A DNA stretch of 64,000 nucleotides. It comes from Larix kaempferi (lineage: Eukaryota; Streptophyta; Pinopsida; Pinales; Pinaceae). This document shows, one piece after another, positions 1 to 11,097 of the stretch. The DNA lies in NCBI GenBank assembly GCA_027924585.1, contig BSBM01000602.1:7687501-7751500 (forward strand). Direction: 5' to 3'. Every line of letters begins with the position of its first letter. The first letter of the stretch is position 1. Position numbers and translations under genes: made by a program. Under the pieces are notes generated by a model. That model had not been told where the DNA came from and did not search any database. It saw nothing but the letters and a program-made list of their open reading frames with translations.

Positions 1-134
1 TTGTGATTGTCCACACAAGGCGAAGCCGAGGGGGTCAACGAATTAGGTACCTCCAAAACAAATGTAGAGTGAAGTCTCGCTCGTATAGTTTGGTTTATTG
101 TCCCTTCAGGTTCAGGATGTGAATCCTTCTTATG

Positions 135-830
135 TCACCAGTAGTCACGAACGAAAGGCATCGAGCAATCTTGGACAAGGTGTCCATAGACATAACACCA
201 GTTGTAATGGAACAACAGTCCAATGTAGTCAAGGTCCTGAGAAATGGTATAAGAATCCCTTGTGATGTTGATTTTGTCCGATTGACTGTCCCTGATATCA
301 AGGTCGACTAGAATCTTTGCAACGGCCATATCCCCAGTAACCTCGAAGTTGTTGTCCGACAGGAGAAATAATCCCAGTGACTCTCCAATAAGAGCAAATA
401 TCTTTGGACTCCATAGTTCAGGAGGTAAACCCGAGAGATTCACCCAAGTAGGGTGGGAGTAAGTCTTCTCCGTACGAGCGTCAAAATCCGGTATCCATCT
501 CTTAACCTTGAATGGCATAGTCCCCCAGAACCAGTGGCCTTCAAGGATCCTTTTTGCGTTTACAAAGGTTCTGAGGATAGCTCCCAACCATCCTTTTGAG
601 AGCCCAAAACATTGAGGGGTATAATAAAAAAAACTCCAATTGTTTGCAACCCACGTACGAAAGGTGGCTAGTGCCATACTACCACCACGGAAGCGGCCAA
701 CTATGGTTGTTCAGACATCGAAAAAAATTTGAACATCGGCAAGTCCTCACCCAGAGCAAGATTAGCCTTCGGATTCCGTTTAACGCACCTTCTGCGCTTT
801 ATACCTATAGGGGTTAGACTGACACCCAGG
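135..830 (-). pseudogene. LINE ORF1 (DUF4283 + CCHC) remnant
   Basis: This is a nucleic-acid-binding ORF1 (gag-like) protein of a plant L1-type LINE, read from about 677 down to 135. The central part matches the DUF4283 signature: a run of the form HPTWVNLSGLPPELWSPK followed by an IGESLG-type helix. After it comes a CCHC zinc knuckle with conserved spacing in which only the last Cys and the His are kept (CYVYGHLVQDC, normally CxxCGxxGHxxxxC). The same protein seems to continue upstream to about 830 in another frame, where a stop interrupts it (KRNPKANLALGEDLPMFKFF). I therefore call it a decayed copy. No endonuclease or RT lies next to it inside the window, so the rest of the element would be beyond position 1 or is lost. 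The family call is confident; exact ends are not. Confidence 0.72.
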
Positions 831-837
831 TCCGGAC

Positions 838-1380
838 CCTTTGCAGAAGATGGTTCACCAAAGAAAAGGCTCGAATGCTCTATAGAGCCTAAAGAATAGT
901 GGGAGTCAGGAACCTGGATAGGAAAAGTACCGACACCATGGGAAAATGGGGGAGGATGAAAGGTGGCGGGATATTAAATACTTTCCTCCTCGGCGAGTGT
1001 GATCTTGTTGATAATGAGGGTCAATTTCCCAAGGCACATAGGAAGGTTCCATGTGTCCTATGTCATAAAGGCAGTACTCGGGAAAGGGTTAAAAAAGTAG
1101 GTCTGACAACAACAACACGGTGATGGAAGTCCCTCTAGTTGATGTCTAATAAAAAAAACTAGATGAAAAAATAAGAGTCGACCATCAAAAGGTTAAGGAT
1201 AAATCCAAAAAAAGAGACCGCTACCTACCATGTGTAAAAAGCACATATACGCCATTAAGCGCATACAAACACAAGCCTTCGATATATGGGCTCTGCAAAC
1301 CCAGATATACACTGGAACCTAGAAACACCGCCATCCATGAAAATCCTCGCCGCCATACACCTATATAAAGTGAAATACAA
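838..1380. other. Non-coding flank of the LINE remnant, no gene seen
   Basis: This is moderate-GC sequence with one 74-codon plus-strand ORF (899-1123) that matches nothing I recognise. It may be the 5' untranslated part of the neighbouring minus-strand LINE. The tract at 1365-1372 (tatataaa) resembles a TATA box, but nothing downstream supports a gene. Confidence 0.4.
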
Positions 1381-2528
1381 CTTAATATATTTGTGTAAGT
1401 ATCAAGATTTTATGATATAATACATCATTTGAAGTGTTTAACAATTATCTAAGTGTTTAATAATTATAATATAAACAATGTTTATAACATAAGATTTAAG
1501 TGTTTAACAATTATTTTCTTAGACATTAAATCAATTAGTCTCAACTTTAGAACTATATAAATGATTCACTACCTAAAACACAATGCCTATATTTGCAAAT
1601 TTTATAGTGTAAATTATATTGCATTATGGATTAAGCCCATTATTGACCTAATTTACAATGCAATCATAGAAGGCAATATCACAAGAGCATGGAAGACAAT
1701 CCCACCTATCTAATAATTTATCTAGGTATACCCCTGCCCACCAACATATCGATCATGAACATCAACATTAATCAAGTAGCTCAATAATTAAATCAATTTA
1801 ACCACATTCTAATGAATCACCATTTAATATTATAATTATAATACATAGTAATAAATAACATATGCATTTACTGGTGATTACTAGTTTACACTTAGTCTTC
1901 TCACAGTCACATGAAATTGTTGACTTTACAATTTCTTTAACACTGCCTACCTAGTGGAAGACCACATTAGACACTTTTGTCCAAGTCGGTGCTAAGCACG
2001 CCAAAATAATACAAAGCACTTGTCCCATTTTAACTCTACCTTTATATTATCACAAATCATAAATCAGTTTACCTTCTTATTATTATAGATCTAGAATATT
2101 ATACATTTGGGAATGACCACATTTTTGTCATACACCTTCATTTTGATCCCTTGAAGATGGATGGAGTGTCCACTCGAAATGTTGGGCATTTCTAAAACCT
2201 TAACATAGTGTAATTCCACAAACTTCAACACAATGATAATCTATATAAAATGAAATGGAATAGTCCAAAGAACAAAGAACAATACTTATAATGAACTATC
2301 GTATCAAACAAAGCCTGAGGTACAACATAATACATATTTTTTCAAAGTTTTGTAAATGAATGTAACTATCTTACATAACACATACATATCATAATTGTGT
2401 AAATCGGTGCAACTATCATAGATGGATAATTTTCTCCTACTATTTAAACAAGTTATATGAATAATTAGAAAATAAATATATGTGAGATGGATAGATAAAA
2501 GTAATCAAAACTTTGTATTTGTTTTTAA
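1381..2528. other. AT-rich intergenic DNA
   Basis: No coding region is visible. A short motif, aagtgtttaacaattat, recurs three times between about 1430 and 1520 with small changes. The rest is AT-rich and without clear structure. Confidence 0.5.
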
Positions 2529-2529
2529 C

Positions 2530-2790
2530 CAAAAAAACAAATCAATATTCTTTATGGTGGGTTCTCACTACTTTTGTATAATGCCAAAATGCCAATTTAG
2601 AATATGACGTTTGTTTAAAAAAAAAACAAATCAATATTCTTTATGGTAGGTTGTCACTATTTCTATATAATGCCAAAATGCCAATTTAGAAAATGACTTT
2701 GTTTAAAAAACAAAAAATCAATATTCTTTATGGTGGGTTGTCACTACTTCTATATAATGCCAAAATGCCAATTTAGAAGAGATTTGATGA
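2530..2790 (+). repeat. Tandem repeat, three units of about 88 bp
   Basis: Three near-identical units start at about 2541, 2630 and 2717. Each carries atcaatattctttatggtgg, then a run ending in gccaaaatgccaatttaga, and each is joined by an A-rich linker. This is the local amplification of one segment of a longer repeat that reappears at 2790-3160, 6400-6800 and 7560-8430. Confidence 0.85.
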
Positions 2791-3170
2791 AGCTCTAGCA
2801 TAAATCTATGATTAAAAAATTATTTAACCTAAAAAATCTCTAACCACATGATTGTTAATTTTTTAACAATGTAACAATTGTCACATTGGTGACTCTATCA
2901 TTCCTAACACTCTTGAAACTTGCGATGTCTTGGAATTATCAAAGTTGCTTTGTGATCATGTGCTTCACTTGTCCTTTTTCTTTTTTTCCTTATTTATTTT
3001 TGTTTTTCAAATTGAAAAAAACCAATTTCTTTACTTTTTCTTTCTTTGTATATGTTTTTAGAGAGCAAAGAAATATTCTTTAGGGCGAGTTGTTATTATT
3101 TTTTCTTTATATGTTTTCAGAAAGCTAACGAATATTCTTTAGGGCGAGTTGTTATTATTTCTTTGTATTT
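2790..3170 (+). repeat. Dispersed AT-rich repeat, copy 1
   Basis: This continues the tandem block. Landmarks in order are a tail with 'aatctctaaccacatgattgttaa', a 'taacaattgtcacattg' segment, a 'ttggaattatcaaagttgctttgtgatc' segment, a pyrimidine-rich run, then the 'aatattctttagggcgagttgttattatt' segment twice (about 3070 and 3130). The same order recurs in the two later blocks. No protein is encoded. Confidence 0.7.
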
Positions 3171-3178
3171 GTCTTTAT

Positions 3179-3200
3179 TATACCTGCCAAGGCAGGTATA
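3179..3200. repeat. Short near-perfect palindrome (10-bp stem, 2-nt loop)
   Basis: The 10 bp tatacctgcc pair with ggcaggtata across a 2-nt centre, in AT-rich DNA. It could be the end of a small inverted-repeat element or a chance hairpin; no partner end was found. Confidence 0.6.
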
Positions 3201-3622
3201 TAGCAATCGGTTAGGTTGTAATTTTTTATTTTTTTTTTATAAATTTTTTTCCATAGTTTTTCTATAGTTTTCATAATTTAAAAATTAAATAATATTTTTT
3301 ATAATTTTAAAATATATTAATAATTTTTCATTGGACAAAAACTATTAAAATATTATGTTAATAATTTATGATTGGTTAAAAAGTATGACAAGACTAATTT
3401 CTTCTGCTGTGAGGTTTAATTGTAAGAATTTTAAAATAGATTAGAAATTTAAAAATAAATATTTTTTTAATTGATGCCACGTTGCACTGGTTTGTAAGTA
3501 CAGCCCTGCTATGCTGCTTTCCGCTGGTTCTACCATCAAATGTCCCCTCAACCTCAACCTCGGAACCCTAACGTCGTGGGATGAAGGTGACTTTCAATTA
3601 ATGTAATGATATATAATCGTCG
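3201..3622. other. Intergenic, no gene seen
   Basis: AT-rich sequence passing into a short moderate-GC patch at 3470-3600. No ORF of note and no element ends were recognised. Confidence 0.4.
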
Positions 3623-4043
3623 AGAGGCGGACCCAACCTGGCCAGAATTTGAGCCCACTTTATTTAAAATCATTTATTATGACAGCGAGTTTGATTTGAA
3701 ATCAACCTTGGCAGAAATGCACTGATGCCAATGCGTACACATTCCATTCAATGTAATTTTTTTTATTATTTATAAAGAGTGGCATGATGTTTACTTTAAA
3801 TGATATGTGAGATTTTTTTAAATGATATGATGTTTACTTTAAATGATATGTGAGAAGCAAACCCAGCTTGGTCAGAATTTGAGCCCACTTTATTTAAAAT
3901 CATTTATTATGACGGCGAGTTTGATTTGAAATCAACCTTGGCAGAAGTGCACTGATGCCAATGCGTACACATTCCATTCAATGTAATTTTTTTTTTTTTA
4001 TAAAGAGTGGCATGATGTTTACTTCAAATGATATGTGAGATTT
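3623..4043. repeat. Direct tandem duplication, about 228-bp period
   Basis: Copy 1 (about 3623-3815) and copy 2 (about 3851-4043) share a long segment starting near 'cagaatttgagcccacttta', through 'gatttgaaatcaaccttggcag', to 'aaagagtggcatgatgtttac'. Differences are a few substitutions and the length of a T-run. The duplication spans sequence that is otherwise single copy here. Confidence 0.9.
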
Positions 4044-4339
4044 CTAAATAATATGGCATCATATAAAAACCTCATTCCACATAAAATATATTTTATTATG
4101 CATTTTCATATTTCCATGGGCTTTTCAAATTAGAGTAGTTGCTCAATCTTATTCAATGACAAACATCGACCTTTACATTTTATGTTTTTGCAATTAATTA
4201 AATTAATATTTAGTTTGTTCAAGTGTATAGTATAGTTTATTTAAAGGTTTTTATTGTATAGTATAGTTTATTTAAAAGTTTTTCGAACATCAACACAGTC
4301 ATAGTTATATGGTGATTTATTTTTATTAATTTTTATTAA

Positions 4340-4645
4340 TCGTATCTTTTATATTAATTTTTTAATTAATTTATAATGGTTAATTATATTGATTAAAAAT
4401 AATATATATTTATTGATTTCTTTAAATTAATAATTTAAATTTTGAGCTAATTATCATAGTTAAAGTTAATTGTTTACGTCTAATAAAAATTAATTGTATT
4501 TTTTGTATTAATTTGTTAATTAATTTATAATGGTTAACTATATTAATTAAAAATAATATATTTACTAGTTTTTTTAAATTAATAATGTAAAGTTTGAGTT
4601 AATTACTATAGTTAAAGTTAATTGTTTATATCTAATAAAACAAAG
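4340..4645. repeat. Direct tandem duplication, 154-bp period
   Basis: The segment beginning 'taatttataatggttaa' at about 4367 recurs at about 4521, and each copy runs to 'ttaaagttaattgttta' plus 'tctaataaaa'. The copies differ by scattered substitutions and a short TA-run indel. Confidence 0.85.
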
Positions 4646-6399
4646 TAAAAAATTGAAAAAATATTTGAAATATTTTTTTATGTTCTTGTTGAGCTCCTAT
4701 GTATTCACTATGTAATGATTGAGTAGATATAGCCTTTACAACTCGAACCACCAATTAAAAGAAAATTGTATTTCAATTATTTTCATGCAATTTGTTACAC
4801 TATCATAAACAATCAATTTTTTAATATCAATATCTCTCTAAAATAAAGGTTATTAACAACATCAAGTCCCTTAAGGTTGCAAATTATTATTCACTATAGA
4901 TTACAAGTAAAAATCTAATTTAATGTTACTAGGTGTTATTGTGGCTGCAAATCATCCCCTAGAGGTACCATGGACTCTTGTGGATACAAGTCATAAGTTC
5001 AAATTCAATTAAATCCTTAAAAAAGTTACAAAACATTATTGTCATTGTAGATCACATTCTTAAATTTTGGTCCGTCCCTTTGGGGGTTACCGGTGGTTTT
5101 TGTCGCTATATGGCATATATTTAGATCAAGTTGAATCCCTGCTTTGCTGATTCATATATTCAGATCAAGTTGAATCCCTACTTTGACAATCGGCATTGTG
5201 GTTGATGTCTTGAGGGAATGCTTATCTACCACGCATTTTTCGTCTAATTTTGTTTAAAATTTAACTAATTTTTATTTATATTTAAAGTAATATCAAAATA
5301 AATAAATAGTTATTTAAATATATTGTATAAATAATTAGTTTTTTTATTATAATGTATTTACATATATATTTTTTATATTAACAAATATTATTTAAGGTTA
5401 ATTTATGAATTTATAGTGTCGATTTTAATAGTAGAAAGAGTTATTAATATTTTAAGTTTTTTTCAATATTTATAATACTATATTAAAACATCTATAAACT
5501 ATTACATTACTATTTTAAAACATTTATAAACTATTACATTAAAACATATTTAATGTAATAGTTTATATATACAATTAATCTGAAAATGCATTTCGAATTA
5601 ATGTATCAACTGTGTTTATTTTTGCTTAATTACAATGGTCTTTTCTTTGAACTTGACTTACTTTATTATATTTGAAAAGGAATTTCAAGCATCATAAAAA
5701 ATATGGATGTCCTACGCGTCTACAGAATAGCACCTTAGATTAGTTTGTTGGCTTCCCAACATTGTTCTGGAATTCATTAATTTTTAAATTACTTGATTTT
5801 TAATAAACATGGAGCATAGAACAATATTATAATTATTAGTTTCTTATTAATTTTTTAAAAAATAATATCATCATTAAATTTATAATACTAGAATATATTT
5901 TAATCATAATTATAAATTATTAAAAATTCATTTTTATCATGTTCTTTTGTTATTATTTAAAAATAAAATAATTTGAATACTAAGCCATTACAATATAGCT
6001 ATAGATATCATATTAATTATAAATTGTATTAACATAAATTACAAAACTACACTTCTACTCTACTACTAAATCTTGTTTTAAGATTCTACATATCACACTT
6101 TTATTACATTACTAAATCTTGTTGTTAATTTTTAGATATGGGCTTTCATATGTGTTTTTGTAAGATTGTTGGAGTGTTTTAATTACTTTTGTAAATGATA
6201 GAGGTTGATTTAATATACAATTCATATTCGTAGTAGGTGTCACTTCTTTCCTACTTTTAGATTAATTTTCATTACTATTTCAATTTTTTAATTTTGGATA
6301 ATAAATAACTAATACATTACAACATTTCTAAATGGCAGGTATACGCACCTTTCGTGCTAATTTGACTTGTTGAGTGAATTGTGACTATTTCCACATAAT
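4646..6399. other. AT-rich intergenic DNA
   Basis: No coding potential is seen. A 20-bp motif 'agatcaagttgaatccct' occurs twice about 41 bp apart near 5124-5178. Otherwise it is long A/T-rich sequence with simple-sequence character. Confidence 0.5.
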
Positions 6400-6810
6400 G
6401 TCAAATTTAAATAAAACATTTAATGAAACTCATCATAAATATATGGTTAAAAAAATCTTAAACCCTCAAAAAAAAATCTCTAATAACATGATTGTTAAAT
6501 TTTTAACATTGTAACAATTGTCACATTGCGTGAGTCGTCGTTTCTACACATAAACTTATAGTATATTGGAATTTTCAAAGTTGCTTTATGATCAGTATCT
6601 TGATTTGTCATTTTTCCTTCCTCCTATTTGCTTTTGGTATATAAAATAAACCAATATTCTTTATGGTGGGTTGTCACTACTTCTACATAATATCTTCATT
6701 TGTCATTTTGCCTTCTTCATATTTGTTTTTTGGTATATAAAATAAATAAATATTTTTTTTATGGTGGGTTGTTACTACTTCTCCATAATATTAAACATAA
6801 AAGTTTGAAG
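6400..6810 (+). repeat. Dispersed AT-rich repeat, copy 2
   Basis: The landmarks match copy 1: 'acatgattgttaaatttttaaca' with 'gtaacaattgtcacattg', then 'ttggaattttcaaagttgcttt', a pyrimidine-rich run, and 'aatattctttatggtgggttgtcactacttctacata' (about 6652). A second partial unit follows at about 6745-6800. The circular order of landmarks suggests a tandemly organised satellite-like family with units of roughly 300-360 bp. Confidence 0.65.
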
Positions 6811-6919
6811 GTTCATTTTTTTATTTGGATGGATTTTATTCTAGTTGTTTTCTTGGTTTTTTTGTGTAGCCTTACAATGTAATAAGGAAAGATTGGGATG
6901 GGATGGTTTTGATTATGAG

Positions 6920-7270
6920 AAATGGAATGATTGTTAATGAATGATTGGGATGTAAACTTAACATTAACACAAGGAAAAAGTTGATTGCACTTTGGGGATT
7001 GCTCTTTATTGCCTGAAAAAAAAACAGGTAACCTGCTTACAGGTAGTAGGAGACTCCCAGATGATTGTTGACTAGATATTTGGTAAATGCTCACTTCATA
7101 TCTCCTTATTGGAATGGTGGAAAAGGTGCATTAAACTGCTTCAAGAGACTTTTTTCGGAAATTTCCTTCAAGCATATTTATAGGAATTTCAACAAGAAGG
7201 TGGATCTTCTATCTAAGAGCGATTTAGATTCGGCTATAGGTGTCCTTTTTATTGAAGAGTTGGTACAATG
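6920..7270 (+). pseudogene. LINE 3' end: RNase H remnant
   Basis: This is the C-terminal RNase H domain of an L1-type LINE pol, broken by frameshifts. At about 6995-7080 one frame reads GLLFIA, a stop, then LQVVGDSQMIVD, which corresponds to the domain's central strand with its catalytic Asp (GDS). At 7065-7271 another frame carries the end of the domain, FKHIYRNFNKKVDLLSKSDL, matching the usual HIYREfNkeADsLSK motif, then a tail GVLFIEELVQ and a stop. Nothing upstream looks like RT. It is a severely 5'-truncated, inactive copy. Confidence 0.72.
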
Positions 7271-7559
7271 AGTGATAACTAGCTCATATTCTCTCAACCT
7301 TTTTTTTATCAGAATTGTCTTTTATAGATCAGCTGGTTTTGTTTATTTTGTTTCTCTCTTTCTTTGGATGTCTTTGTAGGGAAGGATCCCAATTAAACAT
7401 GATATCATTTTTGTCTTATGTTACAGTTGGTTATATATGTATGTATGATTAATGCAGTACAATTATTATGCTTCATGAACATTTCCAGGATGTAGATGTC
7501 CTTTTTTGATATGATCAAATGATGTAAAAAAATACTTTGATTCTTAATGAATTACAGGT
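7271..7559. other. Probable LINE 3' UTR and flank
   Basis: T-rich, non-coding sequence directly after the RNase H stop. No poly(A) tract or target duplication was identified. Confidence 0.35.
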
Positions 7560-8430
7560 ATTGTTAAGTTTCCAAGTTGAAAAAAAATGCCAAACATGAT
7601 GTGAAATTAGAAGAGAACTTTTAGTGGAATTCAACATAAATCTAAATCTCAGAATTTCTTGCAACAACATTGTTGACACATATTTCTCACACATTATTAA
7701 CATAGTGACTTGGAATTTTCAAAACTACTTTGTGATTGCAATCTTGATTTGATTTGCACTTTTTCCTTCATTATATTTGTTTTTCATATGTAAAGCAAAC
7801 CAATGTTCTTTATGGTGAATTGTCACTACTTCCACAATGTCAAATTAGAAGAAGACTTTTGGTGAAGCTCAACATAAACCATAAAAATCTCAAACCATAT
7901 GATTGATAAAATTTTAAAAAATCTCTAACCATATGACTGATAAAATTTTAATAACATAACATTCGTAATGTTATATCACTATGCATTATATTGATGATTA
8001 ACTATGCGTTATATTGATGATTAACATAACATTCGTAATGTTATATCACTATGCGTTATGTTATATCATTATTTGTCATTCATAGAGACATGAAACTTTC
8101 AATGGCTTGACATGAAACTTTCAGTGGATTGGAATTTTAAAAGTTGCTTTGCTATCACCATCTTGACTTGACCCTTTTTCCTATGGATTGGTTTTTGGTG
8201 TTGAAAGAAAATTATGATCGGTTCTCAGTACTTTTACCTAATGTCAAATTAGAAGAGGACTTTCCACATAATGTCAATTAGAAGAGGATTGATAAATTTT
8301 AACACTATAAGAATTTTCGCATCTTACATTTTTTATCCATCATTTTTGACACATGAAATTTAGAGTAGCTTGGAATTTTCAAAGTTTTTTTGTGATCATT
8401 GTCTTGACTTGTGATTTTTTCTAACATGAT
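7560..8430 (+). repeat. Dispersed AT-rich repeat, copies 3 and 4
   Basis: At least two further units of the family seen at 2530-3170 and 6400-6810 are present: 'ttggaattttcaaaactactttgtgat' (about 7711) with 'aatgttctttatggtgaattgtcactacttcc' (about 7802), and a shorter unit at about 8130-8290. Inside, a 13-bp phrase 'cataacattcgta' recurs at 7966 and 8024 with a local duplication of the sequence between. Confidence 0.65.
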
Positions 8431-8451
8431 AGAATATCAATACCCACAACT

Positions 8452-8571
8452 TAATGATTATTATAAATATTGAGGAGGTTGTTGATCCAAACATTATTGG
8501 ACATCCAACGATAATGATTATTATAAATATTGAGGAGGTTGTTGATCCAAACATTATTGGACATCCAACGA
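8452..8571. repeat. Exact 60-bp tandem duplication
   Basis: Two identical 60-bp copies (8452-8511 and 8512-8571) begin taatgattattataaatatt. I see no mismatch between them, so the event is recent. An A-run follows directly at 8578-8593. Confidence 0.95.
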
Positions 8572-8761
8572 TTTCGAAAAAAAAAAAAAAAAAATCCGCA
8601 TGTTTTGAAAAAATCCAGCAATTTTTTTTAAAAATCCCAGTTACAATTGTCAAACTCTGAAATGTTGAGTGTCCCAGGGTTTTTTGATGGTGTTAAATCC
8701 GTTTCTACCTTCAAAATCGCCATTAAAACACAATTAAATTCAAATTTTGCAAAATAAAAAA

Positions 8762-9186
8762 TGTTGGATTCCATTGAAAAGCCCCCGTCTAGGCCAAATC
8801 ATCGAATTTTCAGACAGCTCCATTGGACATCACCTGCTTGTCCTCCTAATTACGATTCCGTGTCTAATGTATTTGTGTTGCATTGTGGATCATAAATTCT
8901 CTATGTCCAAATGTGCACATGTGCTGAAAGACAATACACACATAAAATGGTAAAACTCTAACACTTTATTCATTCAAAGAGTATTAATATATAGTACTCT
9001 CAAATATGCCACCTCAGTGAGAGATATTCTCTAGATCCTAACACCTATCATGATGACTAGGCTAGGAAATCTTCTCCAAATCATTTAGAGACTTATCTAG
9101 GATAATTGACTATTATCCTAAATAATAATTACAATAATGGTGACATTTAAACTATGTGATTGCTAATGTAAGCCATAAGGCTAACA
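8762..9186 (-). mobile_element. Putative 3' LTR of a copia-like element
   Basis: Read on the minus strand, the segment starts TGTTAGCC directly after a purine tract (GAGAGGGGGGA, 9187-9197) and ends CCAACA, giving TGTT...AACA termini over about 425 bp. It holds an AT-rich TATA-like stretch (about 8983-8992). The left flank is A-rich, so no TSD can be judged. The right-hand (5') LTR of the same element was not found. The 9186 end is well supported by the purine tract; the 8762 end is a guess from the terminal bases. Confidence 0.55.
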
Positions 9187-9966
9187 TCCCCCCTCTCAAT
9201 CACAAGTTTGTGTATCTATATCAACTAAGCAATAAACACTAATGCCAAAGTTGATATGATGGATTTTTTAGAAGCCTTCCTTTGTGCTTCAATGAAAAAT
9301 ATGCCTATAAAACTGTCAATCTGAATGGTTCATCTGAAATGAACTCAAATCCTGGAGTGAACAGCTGCCATGTCTGAACAATCCCTGTCTGCTTGACAAT
9401 TTCATCATTTGCCAAGTGATTTAGCTAGAAGAGGTTGGCGTCTTCTGCTAATTGGTGAAGATCACCATGCTACAATTAATGAAGTGCTCTCTGAAATGAG
9501 CCATCAACATTGTTATGCATCGATTAACATCTAAATGCATCATGTATTTGAGTCTACCATCCATAGACTGTTGTTTTCATTAGTCTGCCATCTACAGACT
9601 ATTTTGAGTTTGCCATCTGCAAACTATAGTTGTTTATCTGCAATTTTGGAGTTTGCCACATACAAACTATTGTTTCCTTTTGGAGTTTGCCACCTGCAAA
9701 CTATTGTTTCCTTTTGACATTTGGAGTCTGCCATCTACAAACTATTGTTGTTTCCCATTTTGATATTTGGAGTCTGCCATCTACAGACTTTTGTTTTGTT
9801 GTTCAAACTTGAAGTCTGACAACCATCATCAATATCTCCCCCTTTGTCAGCTGAAAGGTGAGAAGCTATGGGTTTTCATGTGGTTTACCCTTAACCATTT
9901 CATCATTGTACCATATCTACTCCCCCTTTAAAAAGAAAGAGTGTTTTGTAAATGTACCCCCCCTTT
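9187..9966 (-). promoter_or_regulatory. Repeated polypurine tracts upstream of 3' LTR
   Basis: On the minus strand four G-rich purine runs lie between gag and the LTR: 9956-9966, 9920-9929, 9835-9846 and 9187-9197 (the last abuts the LTR start). AAAGGGGGAGA-type runs before the 3' LTR prime plus-strand DNA synthesis in LTR retrotransposons. Multiplied copies of this tract are a described feature of the Sirevirus branch of copia; assignment to that branch here is inference. Confidence 0.55.
9540..9830. repeat. Degenerate minisatellite, unit about 30-50 bp
   Basis: The phrase 'agtctgccatctacagact' or its variants (gtttgccacctgcaaact) recurs about eight times, separated by short T-rich spacers (attgtttccttttgg). 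Each core is itself a small inverted repeat, since agtctg pairs with cagact, so every unit can form a hairpin. It lies in the 3' untranslated part of the minus-strand copia-like element. Confidence 0.8.
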
Positions 9967-10111
9967 ACGATGAAAGTGAGTACCATATAGATTTCAACTC
10001 AAAGTGGGCATGTGGAAACATCCACATGTTATCTCATCCCGTGAGGGCCATGCTCAAAAGCTACGCCATAAGGGGACCACTAGAGTTATATTCTATCAAG
10101 TACAAAAAAGA

Positions 10112-11097
10112 CTATGTGCTACAAGATGAGTCTTTACTCGAGATTGTACTCTTCAATAAGACTGATATAATTTCTTGGTTGTTGATGTCTATTGCCAAGG
10201 ATTGATCCACCCATAGTGAATCTTTAATCTTGTAGGCTTTTTTCACTTGGAATGATTTTTCTGATGAATGATTCTTCTTGCCACAATGTTGACAAGGATG
10301 GAGATCAAAACAATTTGTCTCCAAATGACAACCTCGATGACATGTTGGCATTCAGGAATTTCTTCCATGTGATTTTCAGCAACATTTTGATTAGCTTCTT
10401 CATGGACTTTTTGATTGGATTCTTCATTTATGAATCCTGCACTCACAAACTGAATTGGTTTGGAGTAGTCTGGTATATGAAAAGTCACATATTTTTCATA
10501 TCCAAGTCCTTTTCTTTGCCTGTTGTATCTAATTTCTTCCCAAGGTCTGATGATGGGCTTGGAAAGTTCATTTAGAAGTTGTTGCTTTGACATCAATAGA
10601 GGTTGATTTTCAGCATGTTGTTGAGTCTTTGAAATGTTTTCTTCATTGAACGCATGAACTGTAGGTTCATGAATACCTTCATCTTCATCTTCATTTTTCT
10701 CTGAAGTTGACTCACTGAATTTATTCTTCATTGAATGTTGATCACAATCATCATCTTCATCATCAAATAGAGGGTTGTGATGAAGAAGGACTTGTTCAGA
10801 TTGCTTTACTGACTCGTCATTTTTGAGATTGCATATTTCATCATTGAGTAGTTGTGATTGTGCTTGAAGAAGTTGAACTTTTGCTTGCAACACTTGCAAA
10901 CAAGTTACCACTAATTGAAGAATTGATTTGTTGAGTATCACTGTATTGTCTTCAGCAGTGATTATTAGAGTATTCAATAACTCTAACAATTCTCGACTTC
11001 GCTCCATTTGTAAATAGTTTATCTTCATGCTCGCTTGATCTCGCTCGCTCGCTTGGATTGATTTGTTTTCACTCTCGCTTGTACTTGACACTTTCAC
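10112..11097 (-). pseudogene. gag-like protein with double CCHC knuckle, frameshifted
   Basis: A 284-codon frame runs from 11097 to 10243. It has a polar N-terminus, a Leu/Gln-rich helical stretch (about residues 25-95, probably coiled coil), an acidic segment, and a conserved-looking block around RKGLGYEKYVTFHIPDYSKP. After EIPEC the frame is lost, and the overlapping frame (10351-10112) carries CHRGCHLETNC and CQHCGKKNHSSEKS. Together these form two zinc knuckles: CX2CX4HX4C, with its first Cys in the long frame, and a second knuckle whose last Cys is Ser. One missing base at about 10351 explains the break. I interpret it as a retrotransposon capsid-type protein belonging with the purine tracts and LTR on its 3' side. 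No RT or integrase is present, so the element has lost pol or never had it. Confidence 0.65.

Noticed and set aside
899-1123. 74-codon plus-strand ORF with CVLCHKG
   Set aside because: A single Cys pair without context; no homologue recognised.
9858-10205. 115-codon plus-strand ORF beginning MRSYGFSCG
   Set aside because: Antisense to the gag remnant and purine tracts; composition gives no domain.
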